Positions 8,818 through 18,370 are shown, counted from the stretch's first letter. The stretch: 64,000 bases of DNA from Ruminococcus sp. FC2018 (GCF_000621805.1 NZ_JHXH01000003.1:1-64000), one strand, 5' to 3'. Translations and numbers: made by a program. The notes: generated from the letters alone by a model not told the origin.

Positions 8818-11763
8818 CTATTTCAGATTTATCCACAAAGCGGGACGGACAGCACCACGATCGTTGTGGACATAGCTACCGCCGTTTATGACGGAGGCGC
8901 CGCTGTTAACACAAGCAGCGTAGTTAGAATTACTGCCTGGCGACCGCAGCCACCACCAGCAGTTACCATTTCCGGCTTTATATGCGCCTTCTGCATAACA
9001 GTATGCAGTGCCTTGACACTGCCTACTGTTCGAACTGAAGTATTTATTCACTTCTGTGATGCTGAGAAGGAACACATTATCTGTTGTGTTATTTCCGGGT
9101 GAAGTGTTGTATGACGGGTTCTTAGCAGCTGTAACGGTGGATTTTATTATCATTTTCTGATGATCCGAACCGAATGCCGTGTTATAGAATGTTCCATTCA
9201 GCCAAGTTCTTAACGTGCACTTTTCCCAAGTAGTATCTGTATATGTGCTGTTGAACCTTAGGCATTCCAACGCATATTGACTTATAACGAGTGCTTTGTT
9301 TCCTTCTACTGCAAGTACCTTCCACTCAATTTCTTCTTTGCCGTTTGAGGTATTGTTGTCTTGCTCGTAGAAGCCAAACTTGATTGTTGAACCAACAGAA
9401 ATGTTTGTCAAACCTGGTTTCTGTTTCAAAAACAAACAAGAAGCAGCTTTTTCAGCGCTATCTTTATAGCCATCCAATACAGTGTACGCCGTGATCGCCT
9501 CGTCGTACTTCCCAGAGTTGTATAGATTGAGTGCAGTGTTGTATTTGCCATCATTGATAGCTGTTTTACATTTTGCAATCTGAATTGTACTGTCTTTATA
9601 TCCGTTCAACGCATTAAATGCCGTGATCGCCTCGTCGTACTTCCCAGAGTTGTATAGATTGAGTGCAGTATTGTATTTGCCATCATTGATAGCTGTTTTA
9701 CATTTTGCAATCTGAATTGTACTGTCTTTATATCCGTCTAATTCTTCAAAAGCCTCAATTGCTTCATCATAGTTTCCATTTTCACTAAATGCAACAGCTT
9801 TTCTGAATTTAGCCTCTATGATCATCTCCTCAGAATACTTGTAATCCTTCATCTTTTCAAAGGCTTCAACTGCTTCATCATATTTGCCGTCATCGAGTAA
9901 CTTCTTTGCATCATTGTATTTCATTAATGGTAGAATAACTGTTACAAATACAATCACAACTGCCGCTACCGCTACAACAGAACCCGAAACAATGGCAGTG
10001 ATCTTCTTCTTTTTCTTCCTCGCTCTTGCTTGTGCAGCTTTTTCTTTTTCCAGATAATCTTCTATTTCCGATATCTTGTCCTCGCAGTTCTTTATCTGCT
10101 CCTTTGAATCCTTAAAATCGCCAAGAGCTTTTAGATCTTTGATCGAATTCTCGAGTAACTTTATATCAGATTCGCTGTAACTGTCCTTATCCTTTATTGC
10201 TTTTAATGCATTGTCGTATATACCTTGTTTCTTTTCCTGCGTAACTTTTTCAATGAATGCTTTTGCTTTGTTGCGGCATTGTTCCGCTTTTTTCTCGCTG
10301 TCATGGTAACCGCCCAGTGACTCATACAGCTTTGCCGCTTGTGTGAAAGAATCATTATTCACGGCGATCTTCATTATTTCTTCTGCCTGTGAGTAGATAA
10401 TACTCTTGCGTTTTTCTTCACAGTCTTCTGCTTTTTTCTGTGCATCGGAGTATTCGCCGAGCCACTCAAAGATCTCTTTAGCCGCAATGCAGTCTTTAGT
10501 TGTTTTTGCCTCACTCAGCACATAGGATGCGTGGTTATATCTACTCTGCAGATAATAGCCATACAGCCTGTTCTTTACTTCTTCTCCGCCAAAGCGGCAA
10601 GCCTTTTGATAGTATTCCGACTGTGTGAAATCATCATTCACCTGAACCAACATCTGCTCGTTTGCTATGCCGTATTCAGCGCACAAAAAACCTATGTAAG
10701 CCCTGTGCTCCTCAACATCTTCGTTGAGCACCTGGTCAAAGTAACCTTTGGCATCGTTCCACTTTCCGTCCTCCAGCGCAATGTTACCACGCTTTAAAAG
10801 GTTTTCAACATTACCGCTTGATGACTTGATTACAGTTTTGGTTTCTGCTTTACTTTCAGAAGTCTTTTCTTTTGAAAGCACCTTTCTTATTCCACGGATA
10901 ACATCATTGATAAAACCGATCTTGCTCATATCCTGCGCCTGAAGATGTGCAAACTCCTCCGGTAGATCGTATGCGTCCATATCCTTGTAGCAAGGGATCA
11001 GCAGCTTTGACCTATCATTCTTCATCAGCTTGAGGTATCTGCTCCACTCATTCTTAACCCAGACAGCGTTGAAATATTCAGGATCTGAGCCGATAACAAG
11101 CATTACTTTTGCCGAGTTAAGTGCAGCAAAAATATATGGCTCATATTCCTGTCCGAGTTTGTCCTCAAGGGTTATCGCTGCATAAAAGACCTTAAATCCC
11201 TCCTGCGTCAGCTGATAGTAAATATCATTTGCAATAACACTGTCAGATGTACGCTTGCCGTTTTCGTCTGTTTCCTTGTAACAGATAAACACATCAAAGG
11301 GTTTTTCTTTATGTACTATCTCAAGAATATTCTTTTGAAGCTTGTCAATTTCTGCGGCTTCTTTTTCAAACAGTTCTTTCTGTCCGGCATCGGCATTTTC
11401 AATGGCAGAAAGATAATCCACATCCGATACAACAGACTCATACTGTGTTCTGTGGCAGGTCGGTATTTTTTTGAGTGTTGTAGGGTCTTCAACATACTCT
11501 ATACCGTATTTGCACAGAACGATACCCCAGTAGGCTTCAGCCTCTGTTGGATTTGCAGAAACTATCTTTTCATAAAGCTCCTGTGCCTTATCGAACTCAT
11601 TTTTCATACGAAGGTTGTTGGCACGGTTGAAGTTATTGGTGAGCACATCATCGTGACTTTTCGGAATCGTCTGCTTAGTTCCGCAATACTCGCACTCACA
11701 GACGGTCATACCCTCTGTTACTTCCAGCGAACCTCCGCACATTTTACACTTGAATACTGCCAT
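8818..11763 (-). CDS. Zinc-ribbon/TIR/TPR protein with membrane segment and DUF6273 domain
   Basis: The 981-residue product has a Cys4 zinc ribbon (residues 6-27), a TPR-like stretch, a TIR domain (about 155-295, starting FDVFICYKE), and SEL1/TPR-like helices to 580. A lysine cluster and a single transmembrane helix (588-614) follow, then tandem TPR-like repeats (620-775) and a C-terminal DUF6273 domain (790-981) with WWWLRSPG and RPALWINL. Glu239 in VWVKNEW aligns with the catalytic Glu of NADase TIR domains (SARM1 family), so NAD cleavage is possible. It is the last gene of the operon from 16188, 5 bp after the small membrane protein gene. TIR would be cytosolic and DUF6273 outside. Confidence 0.85.
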   Translation of the reverse strand: MAVFKCKMCGGSLEVTEGMTVCECEYCGTKQTIPKSHDDVLTNNFNRANNLRMKNEFDKAQELYEKIVSANPTEAEAYWGIVLCKYGIEYVEDPTTLKKIPTCHRTQYESVVSDVDYLSAIENADAGQKELFEKEAAEIDKLQKNILEIVHKEKPFDVFICYKETDENGKRTSDSVIANDIYYQLTQEGFKVFYAAITLEDKLGQEYEPYIFAALNSAKVMLVIGSDPEYFNAVWVKNEWSRYLKLMKNDRSKLLIPCYKDMDAYDLPEEFAHLQAQDMSKIGFINDVIRGIRKVLSKEKTSESKAETKTVIKSSSGNVENLLKRGNIALEDGKWNDAKGYFDQVLNEDVEEHRAYIGFLCAEYGIANEQMLVQVNDDFTQSEYYQKACRFGGEEVKNRLYGYYLQSRYNHASYVLSEAKTTKDCIAAKEIFEWLGEYSDAQKKAEDCEEKRKSIIYSQAEEIMKIAVNNDSFTQAAKLYESLGGYHDSEKKAEQCRNKAKAFIEKVTQEKKQGIYDNALKAIKDKDSYSESDIKLLENSIKDLKALGDFKDSKEQIKNCEDKISEIEDYLEKEKAAQARARKKKKKITAIVSGSVVAVAAVVIVFVTVILPLMKYNDAKKLLDDGKYDEAVEAFEKMKDYKYSEEMIIEAKFRKAVAFSENGNYDEAIEAFEELDGYKDSTIQIAKCKTAINDGKYNTALNLYNSGKYDEAITAFNALNGYKDSTIQIAKCKTAINDGKYNTALNLYNSGKYDEAITAYTVLDGYKDSAEKAASCLFLKQKPGLTNISVGSTIKFGFYEQDNNTSNGKEEIEWKVLAVEGNKALVISQYALECLRFNSTYTDTTWEKCTLRTWLNGTFYNTAFGSDHQKMIIKSTVTAAKNPSYNTSPGNNTTDNVFLLSITEVNKYFSSNSRQCQGTAYCYAEGAYKAGNGNCWWWLRSPGSNSNYAACVNSGASVINGGSYVHNDRGAVRPALWINLK
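9488..9751. repeat. Two near-identical 132-bp tandem repeats inside the TIR/DUF6273 gene
   Basis: The unit beginning gccgtgatcgcctcgtcg recurs exactly 132 bp later (9488 and 9620) and encodes a 44-residue TPR-like unit (GYKDSTIQIAKCKTAINDGK and onward). The two units are almost identical at DNA level, including synonymous sites, which points to a recent in-frame duplication or ongoing repeat-number variation. Confidence 0.85.
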
Positions 11764-11768
11764 AATTC

Positions 11769-12461
11769 TTATCCTCTCTTATTCATTTTGCATGCTGCAT
11801 TTCTGTCATCAAGTGCTATCTGCACGTTTCTGCACATATCAATAGCTCGTGAGTCACTATTTATAACTGCCGATTCAAGCTGTGTCAAAGCCGATACAAG
11901 CCTTTGCTCTTCAACAGCTATCGCAGCGCTGCTTACAGGATCGCTGTACTGAATGTTCTCAGCAAGCCTTTCAAGTTCTTTTTTCAGTGCAGGATCATTT
12001 GTCCTGTTTACAAGCTGTGAACTGCGTGTACGCAGACTCACCATAAGGTTTGTATCTGCCTTTGTGGTCTGTTCTATTTTCTGAACTGTCTGTCTTGCTA
12101 TGTCAGCTGTGATGCTGCACACAAGCATTATGCCTAAAACAAGAACACATACAACAGCGGTTATCCATGCAGGAACAGGGATCCAGCCCATAGAGAAAAA
12201 CATCACACTGAGTATTGTCTGAATAATGAGGTATGTATAACCGACACGAGCGATCGGGAAGCCTAAAAACTTACTTTTCAGGTCATCAGCTCCGCCGAAA
12301 GCAACTTTGAAAATAGGCACTTGCAGTGCTATAGCAATGATCTCGGCAACGTATGCTATCCAGAACGATGCGTTTTTCGGGAACGGAACGGCAAAAGCCA
12401 CTACGGAGAACATTACGGCAATAACAACTAAAACGATTACAGCTTTATTACTCTTGCTCAT
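11769..12461 (-). CDS. Small integral membrane protein of the TIR operon
   Basis: The 230-residue product has about four hydrophobic helices in residues 5-125 and a soluble, helical C-terminal half rich in charged residues, ending DRNAACKMNKRG. I do not recognise the family. ATG 12461 is 7 bp after GGAG and is preferred over an in-frame ATG 6 bp upstream, which is too close to the ribosome site. It lies 2 bp after the SPFH gene stop and 5 bp before the second TIR gene, so it is translationally linked to both and is probably part of the same membrane assembly. Confidence 0.7.
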   Translation of the reverse strand: MSKSNKAVIVLVVIAVMFSVVAFAVPFPKNASFWIAYVAEIIAIALQVPIFKVAFGGADDLKSKFLGFPIARVGYTYLIIQTILSVMFFSMGWIPVPAWITAVVCVLVLGIMLVCSITADIARQTVQKIEQTTKADTNLMVSLRTRSSQLVNRTNDPALKKELERLAENIQYSDPVSSAAIAVEEQRLVSALTQLESAVINSDSRAIDMCRNVQIALDDRNAACKMNKRG

Positions 12462-12463
12462 AT

Positions 12464-14308
12464 TCATTCTCCTTTCTTGTGACCACAATCCGGACAGAAT
12501 CCACTTGTTATATCTTTATGTCCGCAGTTCGGACAATCCCACTTTTCAGGCTCTGAAGGCTTTGCGTTACCGCAGTCAGGGCAGAACTTAGATGTTATGT
12601 TTTGCGCTCCGCAGTTAGGACAAGTCCAGCCGATTGGCTGTTCCGGGCGCTTTGATCCACAGTTCGGACAGAATTTTGAGGTTATATCTTTTGTTCCGCA
12701 CTCAGCACAATCCCAGCTATTGTTTGTAGCAGGCTCTGGTTTCGGTTTTCCGCAATCAGGGCAGAATTTAGTTGTGATATTCCTGTGCCCGCACTCGCAA
12801 TCCCAGCCGTTTGCAGTAGGATTGATAGTATCTCCGATAGCTTGTCCTGCACCTTGTGCATTAGCGGCAACAGGATTAAGCGCCTCTCTTGTCATACCCA
12901 TAACGCTTCCCATAGCTCCGAGTGTAACACCAAGACCTGCGATATCACCTATACCGCTGCCTGCACCGCCGCCGCTGCCGATATTTTCCATAGCAGCAAG
13001 ACCGACCTGACGAGCAGTTTCCTGTTGGTATGTATAGCCCTTCATGCGCATCTCGGCAGCCTCTGCTTCAGCCTTGAGCTTGTATGCTTCTGCTTCGCCC
13101 TGAGCACCGATGACTTTCATTCTTGCGGCAGTTGCAGCCTCAACAGCCTGACGCTCAGCGCTTGCCTCAGCCTCAGCTTTGAGCACCTGTTCTTCACGCA
13201 CCTTGAGGTACATATCCGCATGCTGCTGCTTGAGCCTCTGGAAATTTGGATCATCGTCCGGGGTGACAATGTTTGTAACGAAGAACTCCGGCATGAGCAG
13301 ACCATACTCAACCAGGTTCTCATTGATAACATCACAAAGTGTTGTCGAGATCTCGTCGAGGTGCTCATCTACCTCGAGTATATTTATATTCTTTTCTTTG
13401 ATGACACGGGCAAGATTGCTCTTGACCTTGGTCATTATCATCGCACGGAACTTTGCAATAGTCGGTTTCATTCCGTAGCTGCCATCAATTACATCTGCCT
13501 GAGTGAATTCACTTGCAGTGCCGACAAGTTTGATGAGCAGCTTTCGTGAATCGCTGACTTTCAGGTTAAACTGACCGCTTGCACCTATCTCAATGGGAAG
13601 GCCTGAAACCGTATCAAAAAATCTTATCTTGCTGTCTGTTCCCCATTTGATACCCATCTGCACAGTCTTGTTAATAAAGTAGACTTCACTGTGGAATGGT
13701 GTATCAACATTTGTCGGGAACTTATACAGGTTTTCAAGCAGCGGCAGATTCTGCGTTGCAAGGGTATATCTGCCCGCACCGAACAGATCAAGAGCCTGTC
13801 CGTCACGAAAGAACACAGCCTCCTGAGACTCGTGAACAATAAGCTGTGAGCCGAGGTTGAAATCTTCGATCGGGTGCTTCCAGACAAAAGTCTGATTGTC
13901 GCCCTCGTACTTGATAACACTGGCAAGGCCTTTTTTCTTTTCGGTCTCTTTAGCGACCTGCTTCTGAACATCAATCACAGTGTCGCACAGCGGGCAGGTG
14001 TAGCTTTTGGCATTCTTGTCTGCTGAAAGATTGCACGAACAGCTCGGACAGTGGAAGTTCACAAGGTTCGCAAGCTGATCCATCGTGTTTATCTTATTGT
14101 GGCAGACAGGGCACAGCGCCTTATCACCTTTTGCCTGGTCAAACACGACCATATTGCCGCAATGGGGGCAGGCACGGGAACTCATTCTGTCCGCACGGAC
14201 ATCTATCACATTTCCGCAGGAGCAGTTGATGTGCTTTTTAGCAAAGATAAAGTTTGATGCCTCTGCATAATTACCGCACTGCGGACACTCTATAACAAAT
14301 TTTGACAT
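12464..14308 (-). CDS. SPFH/Band-7 protein with multiple zinc ribbons (YdjI-like)
   Basis: The 614-residue product starts with a series of zinc ribbons (CPQCGNY, CPHCGNM, CPVCHNK, CPSCSCN, CPLCDT; about residues 7-125). An SPFH/Band-7 domain follows (about 135-360), then an Ala/Glu-rich coiled coil with VIGAQGEAEAYKLKAEAEA, a Gly-rich linker, and four further zinc ribbons (CGHRNITTKFCPDCG type) to the end. SPFH proteins form large membrane-associated rings. B. subtilis YdjI has the same SPFH-plus-ribbon design and localises partner proteins to membranes under envelope stress. ATG 14308 is 9 bp after GGAG; a TTG at 14317 is the alternative. It sits between two TIR genes, suggesting a scaffold for TIR proteins. 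Confidence 0.88.
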   Translation of the reverse strand: MSKFVIECPQCGNYAEASNFIFAKKHINCSCGNVIDVRADRMSSRACPHCGNMVVFDQAKGDKALCPVCHNKINTMDQLANLVNFHCPSCSCNLSADKNAKSYTCPLCDTVIDVQKQVAKETEKKKGLASVIKYEGDNQTFVWKHPIEDFNLGSQLIVHESQEAVFFRDGQALDLFGAGRYTLATQNLPLLENLYKFPTNVDTPFHSEVYFINKTVQMGIKWGTDSKIRFFDTVSGLPIEIGASGQFNLKVSDSRKLLIKLVGTASEFTQADVIDGSYGMKPTIAKFRAMIMTKVKSNLARVIKEKNINILEVDEHLDEISTTLCDVINENLVEYGLLMPEFFVTNIVTPDDDPNFQRLKQQHADMYLKVREEQVLKAEAEASAERQAVEAATAARMKVIGAQGEAEAYKLKAEAEAAEMRMKGYTYQQETARQVGLAAMENIGSGGGAGSGIGDIAGLGVTLGAMGSVMGMTREALNPVAANAQGAGQAIGDTINPTANGWDCECGHRNITTKFCPDCGKPKPEPATNNSWDCAECGTKDITSKFCPNCGSKRPEQPIGWTCPNCGAQNITSKFCPDCGNAKPSEPEKWDCPNCGHKDITSGFCPDCGHKKGE

Positions 14309-14343
14309 TTGTTTCAACTCCGTTCTATTTTATAATCTAGGTG

Positions 14344-16188
14344 TCAAAAAAGTTTTTCTTTCAGCAGATCGCTGGCGGTTTTGTGTATGTATTGAAGCTT
14401 GCTCCCAAGCTCTGTATATTCTTGGTCTAAAGCCTTTTTTAATTTGCCTGAGAACACACCTAAATTTTTAAGCTGTTTAGATATCTCTTTTCTCCTATTA
14501 CTAATTTTGCCTCTTTCATCTTCGAGTTCTTTATATTTATTTATCCTGTCTTCAATTATATCAGCCTTAGCTTGACTGTCCTTATATGCTCCAAGTGATC
14601 TAAACATTTTAGCAGCAGATTTCAAATTATCAGGATCACTGTATTTTGTTTTTTCAATAGCTTCAGCATAAACTGTTCCGTTCTTGATCTCTAATGCTTT
14701 AGCTTGAATATCGGTACTCTTTTCTGCACTGTCCTTATAGCCGCTAATTTTAGCAAATAGACTGGCAGCATGTGCTAAAGACGAATCGTTATTAGCATCC
14801 CGCAAAGCCTGTTCAGCTCTTTGGTATATGCATTCATTGGCACATTCTCTGCATTTTTCGATCATTTCCTTGCAGTCTCTGTAATCCGGTGTTCTTTCAA
14901 ATAGAGCGGCTGCAGCTTCAAAATCCTTGTTGGTTGTTGAGCGTTCATATACCTGCATAGCCTCATTATACATAGAATCAAGATTATAAGTCTCCATTTT
15001 TTTCTTGTTATTATCGTCAGCAAATCTGATAGCTCTTCTATAGTTCTCGTTCTGTGAAAAATCCTTTTTGGCTGATGGAAGCTCAGTCTCAAAATGTATG
15101 TTCAGGGCTGCACAGAGTTTACCAACGTAAGCTCTGTATTCCTCAACATCTTCATTAAGTACCTGCTCATAAAAATCTGTTGCAGCGCTCCAATCTCCGT
15201 CCTCCAATGCGAGTGCACCCCGCTTCAGAAGATTCTCAATGTTTGAATTTGTGGGCTTAGATGCTTCTGCTGGGGCTGAAACACTTTTTACCGGTTGATC
15301 ATTTGCTATTTTTCCGATACCTCTGATCAGATCCTGCATAAACCCGAGTTTGGACATATCCTGTGCCTGGAACATAGAAAGCGCATCAGGCAGGTCGTAA
15401 GGATCCATATCCTTGTAGGCAGGGATAAGTGTCCTGCTTCTGTCCTCCTGCATTAACATAAGGTATCTGCTCCACTCGTTGCGTACCCAGACAGCGTTGA
15501 AGTACTCAGGCTTTGTGCCTACAACTACCATTACCTTTGCTGAATTTAAGGCAGCAAAAATGTAGGGCTCGTACTCTGTTCCGAGCTTTGATTCAAGCGT
15601 TATTCTTGAGAAGAATACTTTGAAGCCTTCCTTTACAAGTCCATAGTAAAGGTCCTGTGCCAGTACACTGTCCGGCGTTCTTCTGCCCATATCATCGGTC
15701 TCTTTGTAACAGATGAACACATCAAAAGGCTTTTCCTTGTTTGATATTTCAAGTATGCCTTTCTGAACTTTGTCTATGTACTCAGCTTCCTGCTTGTACA
15801 CCTCTTTCTGCACGCTGTCTGCATGTGAAAGAGCCTCAAGGTAATCGGCGTCCTCAAGAATAGATTTATATTGTGTACGGTGACAGGTAGGTATCTTTTT
15901 CTTTGTAAGCGGATCATCAACATATTCTATACCGTAACGGCACAGAACAATAGACCAGTAAAGCTCAGCGTCATCTCTCTGTGCTGTCATTCTTTCATAT
16001 ATCTCAGCAGCCTTGTCAAACTCACACTGCTGACGGAAGTGGTTAGCTCTGTTGAACATATTGAGAGCCTGCTCATTATCCGTCTTTGGCAGAGTCTGCT
16101 TAGTTCCGCAATACTCGCACTCACAGACGGTCATACCCTCTGTTACTTCCAATGAGCCTCCACACATCTTACACTTAAATACTGCCAT
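14344..16188 (-). CDS. Zinc-ribbon/TIR/TPR protein (first gene of operon)
   Basis: The 614-residue product is a paralogue of the 8818-11763 protein: the same N-terminal zinc ribbon (residues 6-27), a TPR-like linker, a TIR domain at about 154-294, and helical repeats to the end. It has no membrane helix and no DUF6273. The putative NADase Glu is Glu238 in VWVRNEW. ATG 16188 has GGAGG 8 bp upstream and is preferred over an upstream ATG at 16212, because it matches the paralogue start. A consensus promoter lies at 16238-16266. Role inferred: cytosolic TIR effector or signalling partner of the SPFH scaffold. Confidence 0.85.
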   Translation of the reverse strand: MAVFKCKMCGGSLEVTEGMTVCECEYCGTKQTLPKTDNEQALNMFNRANHFRQQCEFDKAAEIYERMTAQRDDAELYWSIVLCRYGIEYVDDPLTKKKIPTCHRTQYKSILEDADYLEALSHADSVQKEVYKQEAEYIDKVQKGILEISNKEKPFDVFICYKETDDMGRRTPDSVLAQDLYYGLVKEGFKVFFSRITLESKLGTEYEPYIFAALNSAKVMVVVGTKPEYFNAVWVRNEWSRYLMLMQEDRSRTLIPAYKDMDPYDLPDALSMFQAQDMSKLGFMQDLIRGIGKIANDQPVKSVSAPAEASKPTNSNIENLLKRGALALEDGDWSAATDFYEQVLNEDVEEYRAYVGKLCAALNIHFETELPSAKKDFSQNENYRRAIRFADDNNKKKMETYNLDSMYNEAMQVYERSTTNKDFEAAAALFERTPDYRDCKEMIEKCRECANECIYQRAEQALRDANNDSSLAHAASLFAKISGYKDSAEKSTDIQAKALEIKNGTVYAEAIEKTKYSDPDNLKSAAKMFRSLGAYKDSQAKADIIEDRINKYKELEDERGKISNRRKEISKQLKNLGVFSGKLKKALDQEYTELGSKLQYIHKTASDLLKEKLF

Positions 16189-16237
16189 TTCAGTTATCCT
16201 CCATATTCCCAATTTATGAATAAATTATCTATCGTAT

Positions 16238-16266
16238 ATTATACCATTAAATGACATAATTTTCAA
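16238..16266 (-). promoter_or_regulatory. Promoter of the TIR-SPFH operon
   Basis: On the minus strand TTGAAA (16261-16266), a 17-bp spacer and TATAAT (16238-16243) precede the TIR gene by about 50 bp. It is the only strong promoter I see for the four genes 16188 to 8818, which are spaced by 2-35 bp. Confidence 0.8.
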
Positions 16267-16452
16267 TTGTCATTTTTGATAGTATTGCACAAACAACATT
16301 GTGCAATATGTACTTTAGTTTGTGAAATTGACTAAACTGCAATGCAGTTACAGCTGTTTTAGCTGCATTTCTGATGCTGTTTCAGCTTGAATATGGTCAA
16401 AATCCTGGTCGCTGCGATATACTTGAATTATCAAATTTGAGGAGGTAATTCT

Positions 16453-17589
16453 ATGTCCAGACGAGGAGATAACATTCACAAACGCAGCGACGGACGCTGG
16501 GAAGGACGCTACATTTCAGGCAGAAACGAGCTTGACAAGGCGGTTTACAAATCCGTATACGCTCATTCTTACGCCGAGTGCTCGGAAAAACTCAAACTCG
16601 CACGGTGCGATCTGCTGCCCGTCAGCAAGCCGATAACTATTGACGAACTGTTCGCAGCGTGGCATCTGAGCCGCAAAAACAAGGTCAAGCAGTCGACATT
16701 TGTCAACTACCTGACCTTGTACAACAACTATCTGCGTGAGCGATTTGGTACGCTAAAAGTTGAAAATCTCAACTCCTTTATGCTCAACCGCTTTATTGAC
16801 GATATGCTCACAAACGGCGGAAAGAAAGGGCTTGGTCTGTCCCCGACAACAATGCAGTCAATCATGATACTGCTTCGCTCGGTGCTTGAATACGGTGAAC
16901 TTGAGTATGGACTGTCAAATGCGGCGAAGCACATTAGTTTGCCAAAAGCCCAAAATAATACTATTTCGGTGTTCAGCAAATTTGAGATTTGCAGAATACG
17001 GAACTGTGCGGATTTATGCAATAGCATTGAACTTGGGATTGTGCTGACGTTGTTTACAGGTCTGCGAATAGGTGAACTGTGCGCTCTGACCTGGGAAGAT
17101 ATCGACATCGCCGAGCAGCTTATTCATGTGCGAAAGACGCTGTTTCGCATCGCAAATCAAGGTGATTCTGCGCAGAAAACAGCGATAGTTATTGACACTC
17201 CGAAAAGCAAAAGCTCGCTGCGTGATGTGCCGATACCAAGCTTTTTGCTGGGTGAGATTGTGATGCTCAAACAGTGCTGTTCGGACGATGATTTCATCCT
17301 GACTTGCTCACCAAGACCGACCGAGCCACGCACCTACACGCTGCGGTTCAAGTCGTTTCTCAAGCGAATCGGTGTGCCCTACCGCAACTTTCACGCCTTG
17401 CGTCACACATTTGCTAAGCAGTGCGTCAAGAGCGGCGTCGACGTAAAAACGCTCAGCGAGCTGCTCGGGCATTCGAGCGTCAAGATCACGCTCGATAGGT
17501 ATATACGTCGGTTTCGGGAGGCTTATCTTGTTTTGATATATTATACGAACCCTGCCGCCGCTGTGGTGTTGTATGTTAACTCTGGTTAG
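16453..17589 (+). CDS. Tyrosine recombinase/integrase (first)
   Basis: The 378-residue phage-type integrase has the catalytic set Arg205 (TGLRIGE), Lys near 253, His314 and Arg317 (HALRH), His340 (LLGHSS) and Tyr350 (LDRY). Residues 60-150 form the SAM-like core-binding domain. GAGGAGG precedes the ATG. The tail after Tyr350 (RRFREAYLVLIYYTN onward) is unlike the usual integrase C-terminus, so the 3' end may have been altered by a frameshift or recombination. It is divergent from the TIR operon and is followed by other mobile-element genes. Confidence 0.88.
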   Translation: MSRRGDNIHKRSDGRWEGRYISGRNELDKAVYKSVYAHSYAECSEKLKLARCDLLPVSKPITIDELFAAWHLSRKNKVKQSTFVNYLTLYNNYLRERFGTLKVENLNSFMLNRFIDDMLTNGGKKGLGLSPTTMQSIMILLRSVLEYGELEYGLSNAAKHISLPKAQNNTISVFSKFEICRIRNCADLCNSIELGIVLTLFTGLRIGELCALTWEDIDIAEQLIHVRKTLFRIANQGDSAQKTAIVIDTPKSKSSLRDVPIPSFLLGEIVMLKQCCSDDDFILTCSPRPTEPRTYTLRFKSFLKRIGVPYRNFHALRHTFAKQCVKSGVDVKTLSELLGHSSVKITLDRYIRRFREAYLVLIYYTNPAAAVVLYVNSG

Positions 17590-17679
17590 TGGCAAAGTCA
17601 ACATCTGAATTGATAACAAAGTGTTAGAACAAAGAAACGGACAGTCCAGCAGCTGTCCAACCAATTGTACAGTTAACTA

Positions 17680-17708
17680 TTGACACATCCTGCCCCGAAT
17701 GATAGAAT
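17680..17708 (+). promoter_or_regulatory. Promoter upstream of sigma-like gene
   Basis: TTGACA (17680-17685), a 17-bp spacer and TAGAAT (17703-17708) lie about 55 bp before the start at 17765. Confidence 0.7.
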
Positions 17709-17764
17709 AAAGCCGTGACCTGACGGCACTCATGATACATAACCAAACCGAAGGGAGTGTATTC

Positions 17765-18370
17765 ATGAGGATCCAATACTACCATAAGAAAGATAATGAG
17801 AGTGTCGTTTCAGAGTTACCTACGCCGCTTGAACTGTTCAAGCAAACGCATACGAAACAAGAGTACGAGCAGCTGGTGTCATTCTACAAATCAGAGCAGT
17901 GGCAGGAGGTTGAAAGAGCGCATCTCAATTCAGACCGAAGATACTACGAGGGCAGAAAAGAAATGTCACTGTCCGAGCATAGCAAAATGGTATCTTCAAA
18001 AAGCAAATTCTACGGTGTGCACCCGTTCCAAAAGCGAGTTGAGAACAAGCTTATCAAACGCATCGAAGATCGGTTTGAGGACAAGCTGCTGTGCGAAAGT
18101 ATGAAAGCCCTCACACCAAAGCAGTATCAAGTCATTGAGCTTTTTCTTAAGGACAGAAATACTGACGAGATCGCCAAAGCAGTCGGAACAACTCCCGGCA
18201 ATGTGAGGAAGCTCAGAAAGAGAGCGCTTGAAAAACTGCGCACAGAGTATGCAAGGCTTGCAATGGGCTGCCACGAGGAATACACGGGAAAGATACCGTA
18301 CAATATCAAACGGCTTTGCAAGTATCTTGCCCGGTCAAAACCCACGAAGAAACGAAAGAAAGCAGCGTAG
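17765..18370 (+). CDS. Sigma-70 region 4-like DNA-binding protein of the mobile element
   Basis: The 201-residue product has a C-terminal helix-turn-helix of the sigma-70 region 4 / sigma-factor-like type: LTPKQYQVIELF, then TDEIAKAVGTTPGNVRKLRK. A Lys/Arg-rich tail follows. The N-terminal part lacks a recognisable sigma region 2. Such small proteins are common in clostridial integrative elements and are presumed to control element genes. ATG 17765 follows GAAGGGAG; an upstream in-frame ATG at 17732 has weaker support. Confidence 0.7.
   Translation: MRIQYYHKKDNESVVSELPTPLELFKQTHTKQEYEQLVSFYKSEQWQEVERAHLNSDRRYYEGRKEMSLSEHSKMVSSKSKFYGVHPFQKRVENKLIKRIEDRFEDKLLCESMKALTPKQYQVIELFLKDRNTDEIAKAVGTTPGNVRKLRKRALEKLRTEYARLAMGCHEEYTGKIPYNIKRLCKYLARSKPTKKRKKAA

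Noticed and set aside
8818-9000. Possible diversity-generating retroelement target at the DUF6273 C-terminus
   Set aside because: The Asn/Ser/Gly-rich WWWLRSPG end recalls variable lectin-fold ends, but no reverse transcriptase and no template repeat are seen in the window.
13117-13549. Open frames inside the SPFH gene region
   Set aside because: Shadow frames of the Ala/Glu-rich coiled coil; no start signals or domain content.
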